A DNA stretch of 36,797 bases, from contig NZ_QUAK01000117.1 of assembly GCF_003429565.1 (NCBI RefSeq), positions 1-36,797 on the forward strand. The letters run 5' to 3'. Under the pieces are notes generated by a model. The model had not been told where the DNA came from. It ran no database searches and saw nothing but the letters and a program-made list of their open reading frames with translations. The position numbers and the translations under genes were made by a program. The DNA comes from Streptomyces triticagri (lineage in GTDB: Bacteria > Actinomycetota > Actinomycetes > Streptomycetales > Streptomycetaceae). Positions 25,017 through 32,507 of this stretch are shown in pieces; position 1 is the stretch's first letter; the number at the start of each line of letters is the position of its first letter.

Positions 25017-25046
25017 AGTATGCCTCGTGACGAATATTCGAGTCAA
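25017..25046 (-). promoter_or_regulatory. promoter with palindromic operator, ArsR-SRPBCC operon
   Basis: On the minus strand TTGACT (25041-25046), an 18-nt spacer and CATACT (25017-25022) place transcription start at about the ATG at 25010. The spacer contains a perfect 10-bp palindrome CGAATATTCG (25031-25040), placed so that a bound repressor would block RNA polymerase. Confidence 0.7.
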
Positions 25047-25108
25047 GGAATACAAGAAGGGAATCTTCCCCTGAACTTCGCCGAACTCCCGTGGAGCGAC
25101 CCGCCCGT

Positions 25109-25846
25109 CTACCGTCCGAGCTGGTTCATCTCGTCGCGCAGCATGTCTGGTGTACGCCAGGACTCGCCTGGACGGCTTCGGTGGCACATGCGGTGACAGT
25201 TCGCGCAGAGCAGCGCGAGGTCACTGAGCCGTGTCTCGCTGGGCCCGGCAATGTGCAGCGGCGTGACGTGGTGGATCTCGATGTAGCCGTCACCGAGGGA
25301 GCCGTAGGTGCGTTCGAAATCGAAGCTGCATACCGAGCACCGCAGGGCCTCGCCGCGGCGTCGGGCCGCCTCCATTTTCCGTCGCCGCAACTGGGGGTCA
25401 CGTTCGCGGTACGTTGCCCATCGGACGAGCAGACGCCCCTCGATGGCGCTGTACAACTCGCGGTCCGCCTCGTCCGCCTGCTGTGGTACGTGGTACAGCT
25501 CTCCCGATCCGATGCCAGTGGCGAGAGCGTCAGCAGCGTTGAGCATGTCCGATGGGCGCTGAAGGAATGCGCGAATGGTTCGGCGCGTGGGTTCCCCGCA
25601 GCGTGTCCGCTCCCCGCGGTAGTGAGGGTGGTTGGTCGCGAAGTCCGTTGTCTTACGGCTCACACTGCCCGGTGAACGGAACTCTGGCAGCGCTCGCGCC
25701 TCGGGCGGGTGGAGCGGCAACGACCGCAGGAGTTCGGAGAGTTCCAGAACTTCACGATCGTCTCGCCGGTACTCACGCCAGTCGTTCCTGACTACGAGCG
25801 CGCAGGCCAGTATGAGCTCGTCCTCGGTCCAAGTGGGGCTCTGCAT
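25109..25846 (-). CDS. HNH endonuclease
   Basis: A 245-residue nuclease. The C-terminal HNH domain has C170-x-x-C173, H192-H193 in IEIHHVTPLH, and C214-A-N216-C217-H218 in LLCANCHRMCH, giving the zinc-knuckle and beta-beta-alpha-metal layout. The N-terminal ~110 residues (TEDELILACALVVRNDW, LSELLRSLPLHPPEAR, RKTTDFATNHP) form a helical module that recurs at the front of actinobacterial HNH nucleases; I do not know its function. The ATG at 25846 is favoured over 25930 by a TACGAT hexamer 7 nt upstream. It follows a Vsr-type endonuclease gene on the same strand. A role in restriction of modified or foreign DNA is inference. Confidence 0.85.
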   Translation of the reverse strand: MQSPTWTEDELILACALVVRNDWREYRRDDREVLELSELLRSLPLHPPEARALPEFRSPGSVSRKTTDFATNHPHYRGERTRCGEPTRRTIRAFLQRPSDMLNAADALATGIGSGELYHVPQQADEADRELYSAIEGRLLVRWATYRERDPQLRRRKMEAARRRGEALRCSVCSFDFERTYGSLGDGYIEIHHVTPLHIAGPSETRLSDLALLCANCHRMCHRSRPGESWRTPDMLRDEMNQLGR

Positions 25847-25853
25847 GGCGCAT

Positions 25854-25859
25854 ATCGTA
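25854..25859 (-). promoter_or_regulatory. -10 hexamer of leaderless HNH gene
   Basis: TACGAT on the minus strand ends 7 nt before the ATG at 25846. It indicates a promoter separate from the vsr gene. Confidence 0.45.
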
Positions 25860-25954
25860 TGGGTGTTCGCCTCGGGTTGAGGTTGTTCCGCGTGGGGTGG
25901 CACGGGCTGCGGTGCCTGTCGGTGGGACACAGGCGGGAGGCCTGGCCGGCAGAG

Positions 25955-26392
25955 CTATGGTCGCGGTTTGCCTTGCGGCTGCTTCAAGGCCCGGGTCCGG
26001 GTGATCGTTGCAGCGATTGTCTGTGGATTCTCGTGCTCCCAGAAGCGGAGTACTGTCCAGCCCGCCGCTTCGAGGTGTTGGGTGGTCTCTCGGTCGCGGG
26101 CCGTGTTCCGGTCGAGCTTGGTGCGCCACCACTCGGCGTTCGACTTCGGGCGGGTCGCGTGTTCGGGGCAGCCGTGCCAGAAACAGCCGTCGAGGAACAC
26201 GGCGATCCGGGTCGGACCGAAGGCGATGTCGATCGTCCGTCGTGGCAGACCGGGCACTGGAACATTGAGCCGGTAGCGCAACCCGTTCGCGTGCAGCAGG
26301 CGGCGGACGGCGATCTCGGGGGCGGTGTCGCGCGAGCCCTGTCGGCTCATGCGAGCCGACACGGCGGGCGAGGAGGGTACGGCTTCGGGCAC
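25955..26392 (-). CDS. vsr: very short patch repair (Vsr-type) endonuclease
   Basis: A 145-residue Vsr-family nuclease. Classical Vsr nicks next to T in T:G mismatches that arise by deamination of 5-methylcytosine. The family sequence is clear: MSRQGSRDTAPEIAVRRLLHANGLRYRL, RRTIDIAF with the metal-binding D55, AVFLDGCFWHGCPEHA with zinc-binding Cys and His residues, ARDRETTQHLEAAGWTVLRFWEHE. The GTG at 26392 gives the usual VPEAVPSSPAVSARMSRQ N-terminus; an ATG at 26350 is the alternative. Vsr is normally next to a C5-cytosine methyltransferase, but none is present in this window. An HNH nuclease gene follows. Confidence 0.9.
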   Translation of the reverse strand: MPEAVPSSPAVSARMSRQGSRDTAPEIAVRRLLHANGLRYRLNVPVPGLPRRTIDIAFGPTRIAVFLDGCFWHGCPEHATRPKSNAEWWRTKLDRNTARDRETTQHLEAAGWTVLRFWEHENPQTIAATITRTRALKQPQGKPRP

Positions 26393-26442
26393 GGGTGCAT
26401 TGTGCCGGCGGGGCGGTGCGGTGGCGTCCGGCGACCGACCGG

Positions 26443-27534
26443 TCAGGGGGTCCCACCCCCGTGGCACTCCCCATACCCCACCCCCGACCCGCACCAGCAC
26501 TCCCCCCGAGGGGGCCAAGGGGTGGCTCGGCCGCGGGAGGCGAGGGTGGTGGTGTATTGGGGGAGGAGGGAAGGGTCCGTGGGGGTGGTGGATTCGGCGG
26601 CGGCGAAGGCCTCGTAGGAGGGGACCGTGGCGGTGACGATACCGAGGTTCGGGGTGCCGGAGGCGGCGAGTTCGCGGAGGGCGGACTCTATGGCGGTCAG
26701 GTGTTCTTCGTGGGAGGGGTACTCGGACTCCAGGGCGGGGTACGCGGCGAGGAGTTCGGCCAGTTCCATGGACGGCCAGTGCAGGACCGCGACCGGGAAG
26801 GGGCGGGAGAGGGCGGCACGGTAGGAGCCCAACTCGGTCTGCAGGCGGGCGATTTCGGCGCGGAGTTCGGCCGGGTTCTCGGAGCCGAGGGACCAGATGC
26901 GGTTCGGGTCGTGCAGTTCGTCGAGGGTGACCGGGGCGGTGTGCAGTTCGTCGGCCAGGGCGTCCCAGTCGTCGTGGGCGAGGCCGAGCAGGCGGCGTAC
27001 GCGGTGGCGGCCGACGAGCAGCGGGCGGGCGTCCTGCGGGACCGGGGCGCCCGGGGTGATCAGGCGGGTGGCGGCCTCGGTGAACGTGTCGTGTGCCGGT
27101 TCGAGTTCGTCGTGCGACTCCAGCGCTTCGGCGACGATCACCCAGGGCGCCGGGTCGCGGGGCGTGGCCGAGCGGACGCCGTCGATGATCGCGTGGGCCT
27201 CGGCCTCGTGGCCGTACTCCCAGAGGTTCGCGGCCTTCAGGGCGCGGATGAGGAGGGGGTTCGCCGGGGTCCGGGCGAGGAGGTTGTCGTAGAGGGTGGT
27301 GGCGCGCTCGCGCTCGCCGGCCAGTTCCAGGTGGGCCGCGGCGTGCAGGTGCAGTTGCTCCGCGTCCTGGGGGTACTGGGTCGCCGTACGCAGGAGGCGC
27401 TCGGCGTCCGCGATGTGCTCGGAGGCCGGCTCCGCGGCCGGGTTGTTCTCGGCGGTGCGGTCCGCGGACTGGTCGGCCGTGGGTTCCGTCCCGCCCGTGC
27501 GGTCGGCAGGCGTGGCAGGCGTGTCGGGGCGCAT
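26443..27534 (-). CDS. TPR-like protein with C-terminal SEC-C zinc motif
   Basis: A 363-residue protein. The N-terminal 45 residues are hydrophilic and low complexity. Residues about 45-180 are helical repeats with TPR character (AERLLRTATQYPQDAEQLHLHAAAHLELAGERERA, then PLLIRALKAANLWEYGHEAEAHAII). The middle is unassigned. The last residues CWCGSGVGYGECHG match the SEC-C zinc-binding motif first seen at the end of SecA. SEC-C proteins of this kind are widespread and mostly uncharacterised; a link to protein export is not implied. ATG 27534 is favoured over the GTG at 27543 because TACCGT lies 7 nt upstream. It is upstream of vsr on the same strand with a 50-nt gap. Confidence 0.82.
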   Translation of the reverse strand: MRPDTPATPADRTGGTEPTADQSADRTAENNPAAEPASEHIADAERLLRTATQYPQDAEQLHLHAAAHLELAGERERATTLYDNLLARTPANPLLIRALKAANLWEYGHEAEAHAIIDGVRSATPRDPAPWVIVAEALESHDELEPAHDTFTEAATRLITPGAPVPQDARPLLVGRHRVRRLLGLAHDDWDALADELHTAPVTLDELHDPNRIWSLGSENPAELRAEIARLQTELGSYRAALSRPFPVAVLHWPSMELAELLAAYPALESEYPSHEEHLTAIESALRELAASGTPNLGIVTATVPSYEAFAAAESTTPTDPSLLPQYTTTLASRGRATPWPPRGECWCGSGVGYGECHGGGTP

Positions 27535-27954
27535 GGGGGACACGGTACTGCGCGGGGGTGGGTGGGGTGAGGCGGGGCGGTGAGGGCTGCCGCGGTGGGC
27601 GGCCCGTCGGTGCGTCCGGAGGTGGGTCCGGAGGCGCCCCCGGAGGTACCCCTGACTCGGTTGGGGCTTCGGGCGTCCGGCTGTGTCGTGGATGACGCCA
27701 GGTCCCGTATGCGTGGTCTTGTACGTCTGGTCGAGTACGTCCCGTCTCGCATGCTTGGTCCCGCGTGCTTGGTCCCGCGTGCTCGGTCCCGCGGGGCCGT
27801 TCTCGCGCAGCCGTCTTTCGTCGGGTGGTGGTCTGGTGAGTTGCGGGTGGGGCGCTTATCGTGCGGGCCTGCCGGGGAGCGCGCGCCGGGTGGGTGTTCG
27901 GGTACGTGCGCTCTCGTCCGTGGCCGGCCCGCCGCCGTAACGAGGAGGTCTCCC
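27535..27954. other. long divergent gap between SEC-C gene and sortase gene
   Basis: This 420-nt gap holds the SEC-C promoter (TACCGT, minus strand, 27542-27547), a GC-rich block with several GTCCGGAGG/CCCGGAGG elements around 27613-27650, and a 14-bp tandem repeat at 27752-27793. An open frame continues upstream of the sortase start but has no protein-like character. GAGGAGG at 27942-27948 is the sortase ribosome site. Confidence 0.55.
27752..27793 (+). repeat. three tandem copies of a 14-bp unit
   Basis: TGCTTGGTCCCGCG occurs at 27752-27765 and 27766-27779, then TGCTCGGTCCCGCG at 27780-27793. Partial related copies (GGTCCCGTATGCG, CTGGTCGAG) precede it. It lies about 160 nt upstream of the sortase start, with no known function. 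Confidence 0.7.
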
Positions 27955-28998
27955 GTGCCGGAGCGTCCACCGCCGGAGGGCGGGGAGTCGTGGGGTGACG
28001 TGGAGGCGCGCGGGGATGAGGGGTCGTGGCGGGATGAGGAGCGGCAAGGTCCTGGTCCCACTGCGCGCCGACGTCGCCCCGCCGCAGCCGCGGTCCCGGT
28101 GGTCGCCGGACAGAGCGCCGCCCGTGCGGGCCGTGGGGCCGCGTCGTACGCAGGGAGCCGAAGGCGGCGGGCGAGCCGCGGCCCGGCGGGAGGCGGGAGA
28201 GGTGCCGGCCGGGCCCGGCGCAGGTCCGGCGGCCGGTCGCGTCCTGCGCAGACCCTGTGGGTGGGTGCGGAGGTGGCGGTGACGGTGGGGGTCGTCCTGT
28301 TGCTGCTCGTCGTGCATCAGTTGTGGTGGACGAACCGGGAGGCGCGGGCCGGCGCCGAACAGCAGGTGCGGGCCCTCGAGGAGGAGTGGGGCCGGGGTGA
28401 CGACCGGGCGGCGGCGCCGCGGGATCCCGGCGGTACGACGGACGTGCCGGACGGTGGTGACCGCGGTGGCGAGGGCGCCCGGGACCGGTCGGCCGGCCGG
28501 GGCGAGCGGCCCGCGACCGCCGCCGAGCCGAAGCCCGCGCCGCGCTGGGACCAGGCGTACGCGGTCCTGTCGATCCCGCGCCTCGGCATCCGCGTCCCTG
28601 TGGCTGAGGGCATCAGCAAGGCCGGCGTGCTGAACAAGGGGTACGCGGGCCACTATCCGGGGACCGCCCAGCCGGGCCGGCCCGGAAACTTCGCGCTCGC
28701 CGGGCACCGGAACACCCACGGCGAACCGTTCCGCCACATCAACCGGCTCCGCGCGGGAGACCGTCTGACGGTGGAGACCAAGGGCGCCACGTACGGCTAT
28801 GTCGTCGACCGGACGCTGCCGGAGACGCTGCCCGGGGACGGCGGCGTGATCGCGGAGGTGCCGCGCAGTTCGGTGCGGAAGGGCGCCGGCTACGACGCGC
28901 CGGGGTACTTCATCACGCTGACCACCTGTACGCCGGAGTACACGTCCAAGTACCGCCTGGTGGTGTGGGGCAAGTTGAAGAAGGTGGAGCCCCGGTGA
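27955..28998 (+). CDS. class E sortase
   Basis: Transpeptidase that attaches secreted proteins to the cell wall, 347 residues. A long cytoplasmic N-terminus rich in E, R and P (1-98) is followed by one membrane anchor (101-124), a disordered linker (130-195) and the sortase domain (198-345). Catalytic residues are H251 in ALAGHRNTHGEPF, C325 in ITLTTCTPEY and R334 in SKYRLVVWG. Class E sortases in Streptomyces recognise LAXTG rather than LPXTG. The GTG at 27955 has GAGGAGG 6 nt upstream. The basic 90-residue cytoplasmic tail is longer than usual. No clear substrate gene is adjacent. Confidence 0.9.
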   Translation: MPERPPPEGGESWGDVEARGDEGSWRDEERQGPGPTARRRRPAAAAVPVVAGQSAARAGRGAASYAGSRRRRASRGPAGGGRGAGRARRRSGGRSRPAQTLWVGAEVAVTVGVVLLLLVVHQLWWTNREARAGAEQQVRALEEEWGRGDDRAAAPRDPGGTTDVPDGGDRGGEGARDRSAGRGERPATAAEPKPAPRWDQAYAVLSIPRLGIRVPVAEGISKAGVLNKGYAGHYPGTAQPGRPGNFALAGHRNTHGEPFRHINRLRAGDRLTVETKGATYGYVVDRTLPETLPGDGGVIAEVPRSSVRKGAGYDAPGYFITLTTCTPEYTSKYRLVVWGKLKKVEPR

Positions 28999-29116
28999 GG
29001 GACGGGCGTCGGACGGACCGGGCGCCGGACAGAGCGGTGCCGGACGGACGGGCGTAGAACCGGCGTCCGAAGAGGCGGCGTCCGGACCCCCGCCCGGCCC
29101 GCGGCAACCGGAGGTC

Positions 29117-29122
29117 TACGCT
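29117..29122 (+). promoter_or_regulatory. -10 hexamer of leaderless DUF3311 gene
   Basis: TACGCT (TANNNT) ends 6 nt before the GTG at 29129. It would drive the DUF3311-symporter pair separately from the sortase gene. Confidence 0.5.
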
Positions 29123-29128
29123 CCGTCC

Positions 29129-29383
29129 GTGCGTTCTCGTCCTCATCTCCTCTGGCTCCTGGTGCCGTTCGTGCTCTACATCGGGGCACTGCCGTTCGTG
29201 AACCGGGTGGAGCCCGTGATCGCCGGGCTCCCGTTCCTGTTCGTCTGGCTGCTCGGCGCGACCGTGCTCACGGTGGTCGCCGCCTGGCTCACCTGGCGGG
29301 GCGACCGCCACCACCGGGAGGCCATGGCAGCCGCCGAGCAGGAGTACGGGCAGGAGCACGGCCCCGTGGACGGCGCCCGGTGA
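29129..29383 (+). CDS. DUF3311 small membrane protein
   Basis: An 84-residue protein with two membrane segments (LLWLLVPFVLYIGALPFV and AGLPFLFVWLLGATVLTVVAAWLTW) and a charged C-terminal tail. It matches the DUF3311 family, which in actinobacteria is typically encoded right before a sodium:solute symporter, as here. Its stop overlaps the symporter start as GTGA. It is probably an accessory subunit of the transporter, analogous to the small DUF485/DUF4212-type partners of other symporters; that function is inference. GTG start with TACGCT 6 nt upstream. Confidence 0.85.
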   Translation: MRSRPHLLWLLVPFVLYIGALPFVNRVEPVIAGLPFLFVWLLGATVLTVVAAWLTWRGDRHHREAMAAAEQEYGQEHGPVDGAR

Positions 29384-30888
29384 ACGCCGCCGTCGCCACC
29401 TCCGTCTTCGCCGTCTTCATGGTGGCCACCGTGGCCCTCGGTCTGTACGCGGTCCGTGGCCGCGGCGGGCAGGGCGGGCTCGCCGAGTGGTCGGTCGGCG
29501 GCCGCAGCCTGGGCGCGGTCTTCATCTGGGTCCTGATGGCCGGCGAGAGCTACACGAGTTTCAGCTATCTGGGTGCCGCGGGCTGGGGCTACAACTACGG
29601 AGCTCCCGTCCTCTACGTCGTCGCGTACATGTCCTGCGGCTACGCGGTCGGCTATGTCGTCGGGCCGATGCTCTGGGCGTACGCACGCAAGCACGACCTG
29701 GTCGGGATCACCGACATGGTCGCGCACCGCTACGACCGCCGCTGGCTCGGCGCCGCCGTCGCGATCCTGGCGACCGTCTTCCTGCTGCCGTACATCCAGC
29801 TGCAGATCACCGGCATGGGTGTGGTCGTGTCGACGATCTCGTACGGCACGATCAGCCTCAACTGGGGCTATTTCATTGCTTTCGCGGTCACTACGGGCTT
29901 CGTCGTGGTGAGCGGACTACGTGGCAGCGCCTGGGTCTCGGTCCTCAAGGACGTGCTGGTCATCGGCACGCTCGGCTTCCTCGCGGTGTACGTGCCGCTG
30001 CACTACTTCGACGGCTACGGACCCTTCCTCGACCGGCTCGTCGCCGAGAAGAGCGACTGGCTGACGCTGCCGGGGCACGGCGGGGACGGCGAGGGCGGCA
30101 GCGGGCTGGGCACGGCCTGGTTCGCCACCACCTCCGTGCTCAACGCGCTCACCGTGGTCATCTTCCCGACCACCGTGGCCGGTTACCTGGGCGCCAGGAA
30201 CGCCGACGCCCTGCGCCGCAACGCGATCTGGCTGCCCGCGTACAACGTCCTGCTCTTCGTGCCGATGCTGCTCGGCATGGCCGCGCTGTTCGTGGTGCCG
30301 GGCCTGGTCGGTGCGGATTCGAATCTTGCGCTCTTCCGTCTCGTGGTCGACTCGCTGCCGGCCTGGGCGGTTGGCGTGATCGGCGTGGCGGCGGCGCTCT
30401 CGTCGGTCGTGCCGATGGCGGTGTTCATGCTGGTGATCGGGACGATGTGGGGGCGCAGCGTGCTGTCCCTCGTGCCGTCGCTGCGCCCCGGGCGCCGGCA
30501 GAAGGCGGCGTCGCAGCTGGTGGTCGTGGTGGCGGGCACGCTGGCCCTGATCATGACCTACGCGGTGCCCAACACCCTCGTACGCCTGTCCCTCATCTCG
30601 TACGAGGGGATGGCCCAGCTGCTGCCGATGGTGCTGCTCGGGCTGCTGTGGCGGCGGCTCTCGCTGACCGCCGCGGTGAGCGGTCTGGTGGTCGGCGTGG
30701 TGCTGGTGTGCGCACTCGTCTTCACCGAGCGCGATCCGGTGTACGGGATCAATGCCGGTCTGCTCGCCCTCGTGGTCAATCTCGTGGTGACGCTGGTGGT
30801 GGCGTACGTCCGGCCGGCCCGCAGGTCCGGGGAACCGGGCGGGGACGCGCGGCCGGACGCGGAGGTGCTGGCGAGCGCGGCGGTGTGA
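29380..30888 (+). CDS. sodium:solute symporter family transporter
   Basis: Transporter of the SSS family (LeuT fold), 502 residues with 13 or so hydrophobic segments. Recognisable stretches are EWSVGGRSLGAVFIWVLMAGESYTSFSYLGAAGWGYNYG, DLVGITDMVAHRYDRRWLG, VSGLRGSAWVSVLKDVLV and a sodium-site region after FPTTVAGYLGARNADALRRNA. It resembles the monocarboxylate (MctC-like) subgroup that also carries a DUF3311 partner, but the substrate is not provable from sequence. Translation is coupled to the DUF3311 gene by a 4-nt overlap. Confidence 0.92.
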   Translation: MNAAVATSVFAVFMVATVALGLYAVRGRGGQGGLAEWSVGGRSLGAVFIWVLMAGESYTSFSYLGAAGWGYNYGAPVLYVVAYMSCGYAVGYVVGPMLWAYARKHDLVGITDMVAHRYDRRWLGAAVAILATVFLLPYIQLQITGMGVVVSTISYGTISLNWGYFIAFAVTTGFVVVSGLRGSAWVSVLKDVLVIGTLGFLAVYVPLHYFDGYGPFLDRLVAEKSDWLTLPGHGGDGEGGSGLGTAWFATTSVLNALTVVIFPTTVAGYLGARNADALRRNAIWLPAYNVLLFVPMLLGMAALFVVPGLVGADSNLALFRLVVDSLPAWAVGVIGVAAALSSVVPMAVFMLVIGTMWGRSVLSLVPSLRPGRRQKAASQLVVVVAGTLALIMTYAVPNTLVRLSLISYEGMAQLLPMVLLGLLWRRLSLTAAVSGLVVGVVLVCALVFTERDPVYGINAGLLALVVNLVVTLVVAYVRPARRSGEPGGDARPDAEVLASAAV

Positions 30889-30952
30889 CGGATTCGCTGC
30901 GGGGGACGGGAACTTCTGTCCTGCCTGAGACGTCACCTCATGTGAACGAAGA

Positions 30953-31060
30953 GCAGTCCGATAGCGCATAGCAGTCCGATGCAGTCCGATGCATTCGGAG
31001 CAGGCCGAGGCGTCGCGGCCCGTGGCACGGCGGGCCATCGACGACTCACGACGACTCACG
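30953..31060 (+). repeat. 10-bp direct repeats upstream of the small membrane protein/YidC pair
   Basis: GCAGTCCGAT occurs at 30953-30962, 30971-30980 and 30981-30990 (the last two in tandem), with a partial copy following. ACGACTCACG is duplicated exactly at 31041-31050 and 31051-31060. The 188-nt gap between the symporter stop and the next start is otherwise featureless. Confidence 0.7.
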
Positions 31061-31076
31061 ACGGAGGAGGGGGAGC

Positions 31077-31400
31077 ATGATCGGCCGGATCACCGCACTG
31101 CGCACCTCCGCCTTCGCGTTCCTGCTGCTCGCCCAGGTGCTGCTGCTCGACTCCGGCGCACTCTCCGCCGTCGTGGCGCTCGCCGCCACCGCCGCCGCGT
31201 CCACCGCCTCCGCCGGTGCCGCACTCGTCGTGTGCGCGGTCGTCGCCGCGCGCCGGATGCCGGCGGCCCGCCCGGCCCGGGTGCGTACGGCGATACGGGA
31301 CCGGGAGCGGCGGACCGCCTTCCTGCCCCAGCGCGACCCCGACGCCGCCGGGCGAATACGCCCACGCGCACCGGGCCGTCCCGTCCCGACGGCCGCGTAA
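31077..31400 (+). CDS. small membrane protein (DUF6412-like) paired with YidC
   Basis: A 107-residue protein with two closely spaced hydrophobic segments (about residues 9-27 and 30-57, rich in A, L and V) and an arginine-rich C-terminal half. I believe it corresponds to the family DUF6412 that precedes a YidC paralog in Streptomyces, though the name is from memory. GGAGGAGGGGGAGC ends directly before the ATG, giving a strong ribosome site. It may be an accessory or substrate of the downstream insertase; that is inference from gene order only. Confidence 0.7.
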   Translation: MIGRITALRTSAFAFLLLAQVLLLDSGALSAVVALAATAAASTASAGAALVVCAVVAARRMPAARPARVRTAIRDRERRTAFLPQRDPDAAGRIRPRAPGRPVPTAA

Positions 31401-31532
31401 CGGGCGGGGTGCTGACCCCGACCGCACCTCTCGTGCTCACCACCTGACGCAGGCCGTCATGCCGATGCCCGCACCCGTCCGGGATGCGCGCACTCATCCG
31501 GTACGACGAGACGACCCCTCGGAGGGGCCTTC

Positions 31533-32366
31533 ATGCCTGCTGTCCTCACGCCCTTGGCTTCCGCCGCTGCCGCGGCCACGACTCCCGTTTCGACTCTTGC
31601 CTCGCCGTTCACGAGCTTCTTCGGTGGCTTCGCCGACCTGGTCGCACGCCTGGCCGACGGCCTCGAGCCCGTCTTCCACGGTTCGGCCACCGCTGCCGCG
31701 ATCGTGCTGTTCACCATGGCGGTGCGCCTCGCCGTGCACCCGCTGTCCAGGGCCGCGGCCCGGGGTCAGAAGGAGCGCGCCAGGCTCGGCCCGCAGCTGG
31801 CCGAGCTGCGCAAGAAGCACGCGAAGAATCCGGAGCGCCTGCAGAAGGCGGTCCTCGAACTGCACACCAAGGAGAAGGTGTCGCCGCTCTCCGGCTGCCT
31901 GCCGAGCCTGTTCCAGCTGCCCGCCTTCTTCCTGACGTACCACGTCTTCTCCAGCTCCGAGCTGGGCGGCGGACCCAATGTGCTGCTCGGCCACACCCTG
32001 GGCGCGGCGCAGCTCGGCGGCCGCTGGCACGACGCACTCGGGGACGGGGGAGTGTTCGGTGACGCGGGGCTCGTCTACCTGGCGCTCTTCGTGCTCGTCG
32101 CCGTCGTCGCGACGGTCAACTACCGGCGGGCCAAGCGCCAGACGGCCGACCTCGGGGCGGGTGCGTCCGAGATGCCGGGGATGGGGGCGATGGCCAAGGT
32201 GCTGCCGCTGTTCTCGTTCATGACCCTGGTGTCGGTGGCGGTGGTGCCGCTCGCCGCCGCGCTCTACATCGTCACCAGCACCGTGTGGAGCTCGGTGGAG
32301 CGGGCGCTCCTGTACCGGGACATGCCGTCCGCGACGGCCGCCGCGCCCGCGGGCTCGGCCGCCTGA
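31533..32366 (+). CDS. YidC/Oxa1-family membrane protein insertase (paralog)
   Basis: A 277-residue protein of the YidC/Oxa1 family, which inserts membrane proteins with or without SecYEG. The core is present: MAVRLAVHPLSRAAARGQKERARLGPQLAELRKKHAKNPERLQKAVLELHTKEKVSPLSGCLPSLFQLPAFFLTYHVF, with the hydrophilic-groove arginine R65 in MAVRLAVHPL. Membrane segments follow, ending near LYIVTSTVWSSVERALLYR. The main yidC of Streptomyces lies by the origin with rnpA and jag; this copy lacks that context and is shorter, so it is a second paralog, possibly with a special substrate. GGAGG lies 7 nt before the ATG. Confidence 0.9.
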   Translation: MPAVLTPLASAAAAATTPVSTLASPFTSFFGGFADLVARLADGLEPVFHGSATAAAIVLFTMAVRLAVHPLSRAAARGQKERARLGPQLAELRKKHAKNPERLQKAVLELHTKEKVSPLSGCLPSLFQLPAFFLTYHVFSSSELGGGPNVLLGHTLGAAQLGGRWHDALGDGGVFGDAGLVYLALFVLVAVVATVNYRRAKRQTADLGAGASEMPGMGAMAKVLPLFSFMTLVSVAVVPLAAALYIVTSTVWSSVERALLYRDMPSATAAAPAGSAA

Positions 32367-32436
32367 CGCGAGGGACGCCGGTCCGTCTGTGTGGTCCGTC
32401 ATGTGAACGGGGTCTTGCGGAGTGGATGGCGACCTT

Positions 32437-32475
32437 GGAGGATCGAACAATCCTCCGATGGCCGTCACCCATCGG
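32437..32475. promoter_or_regulatory. two adjacent inverted repeats upstream of FAH-family gene
   Basis: GGAGGAT (32437-32443) and ATCCTCC (32450-32456) flank CGAACA. Directly after, CCGATGG (32455-32461) and CCATCGG (32469-32475) form a second inverted repeat. They end 33 nt before the FAH-family start. The first is compatible with an operator, the second with a hairpin in the leader. Confidence 0.4.
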
Positions 32476-32507
32476 CCCGTTCAGTGGTTGACCTGGGGAG
32501 ATGACTG

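Noticed and set aside
27580..27954. N-terminal extension of the sortase
   Set aside because: The frame crosses tandem repeats and shows no conserved features; GTG 27955 has GAGGAGG at ideal spacing.
26393..27970. Open frame fused upstream of vsr
   Set aside because: Arginine/proline-rich shadow of the SEC-C gene; only the part from 26392 has Vsr family sequence.
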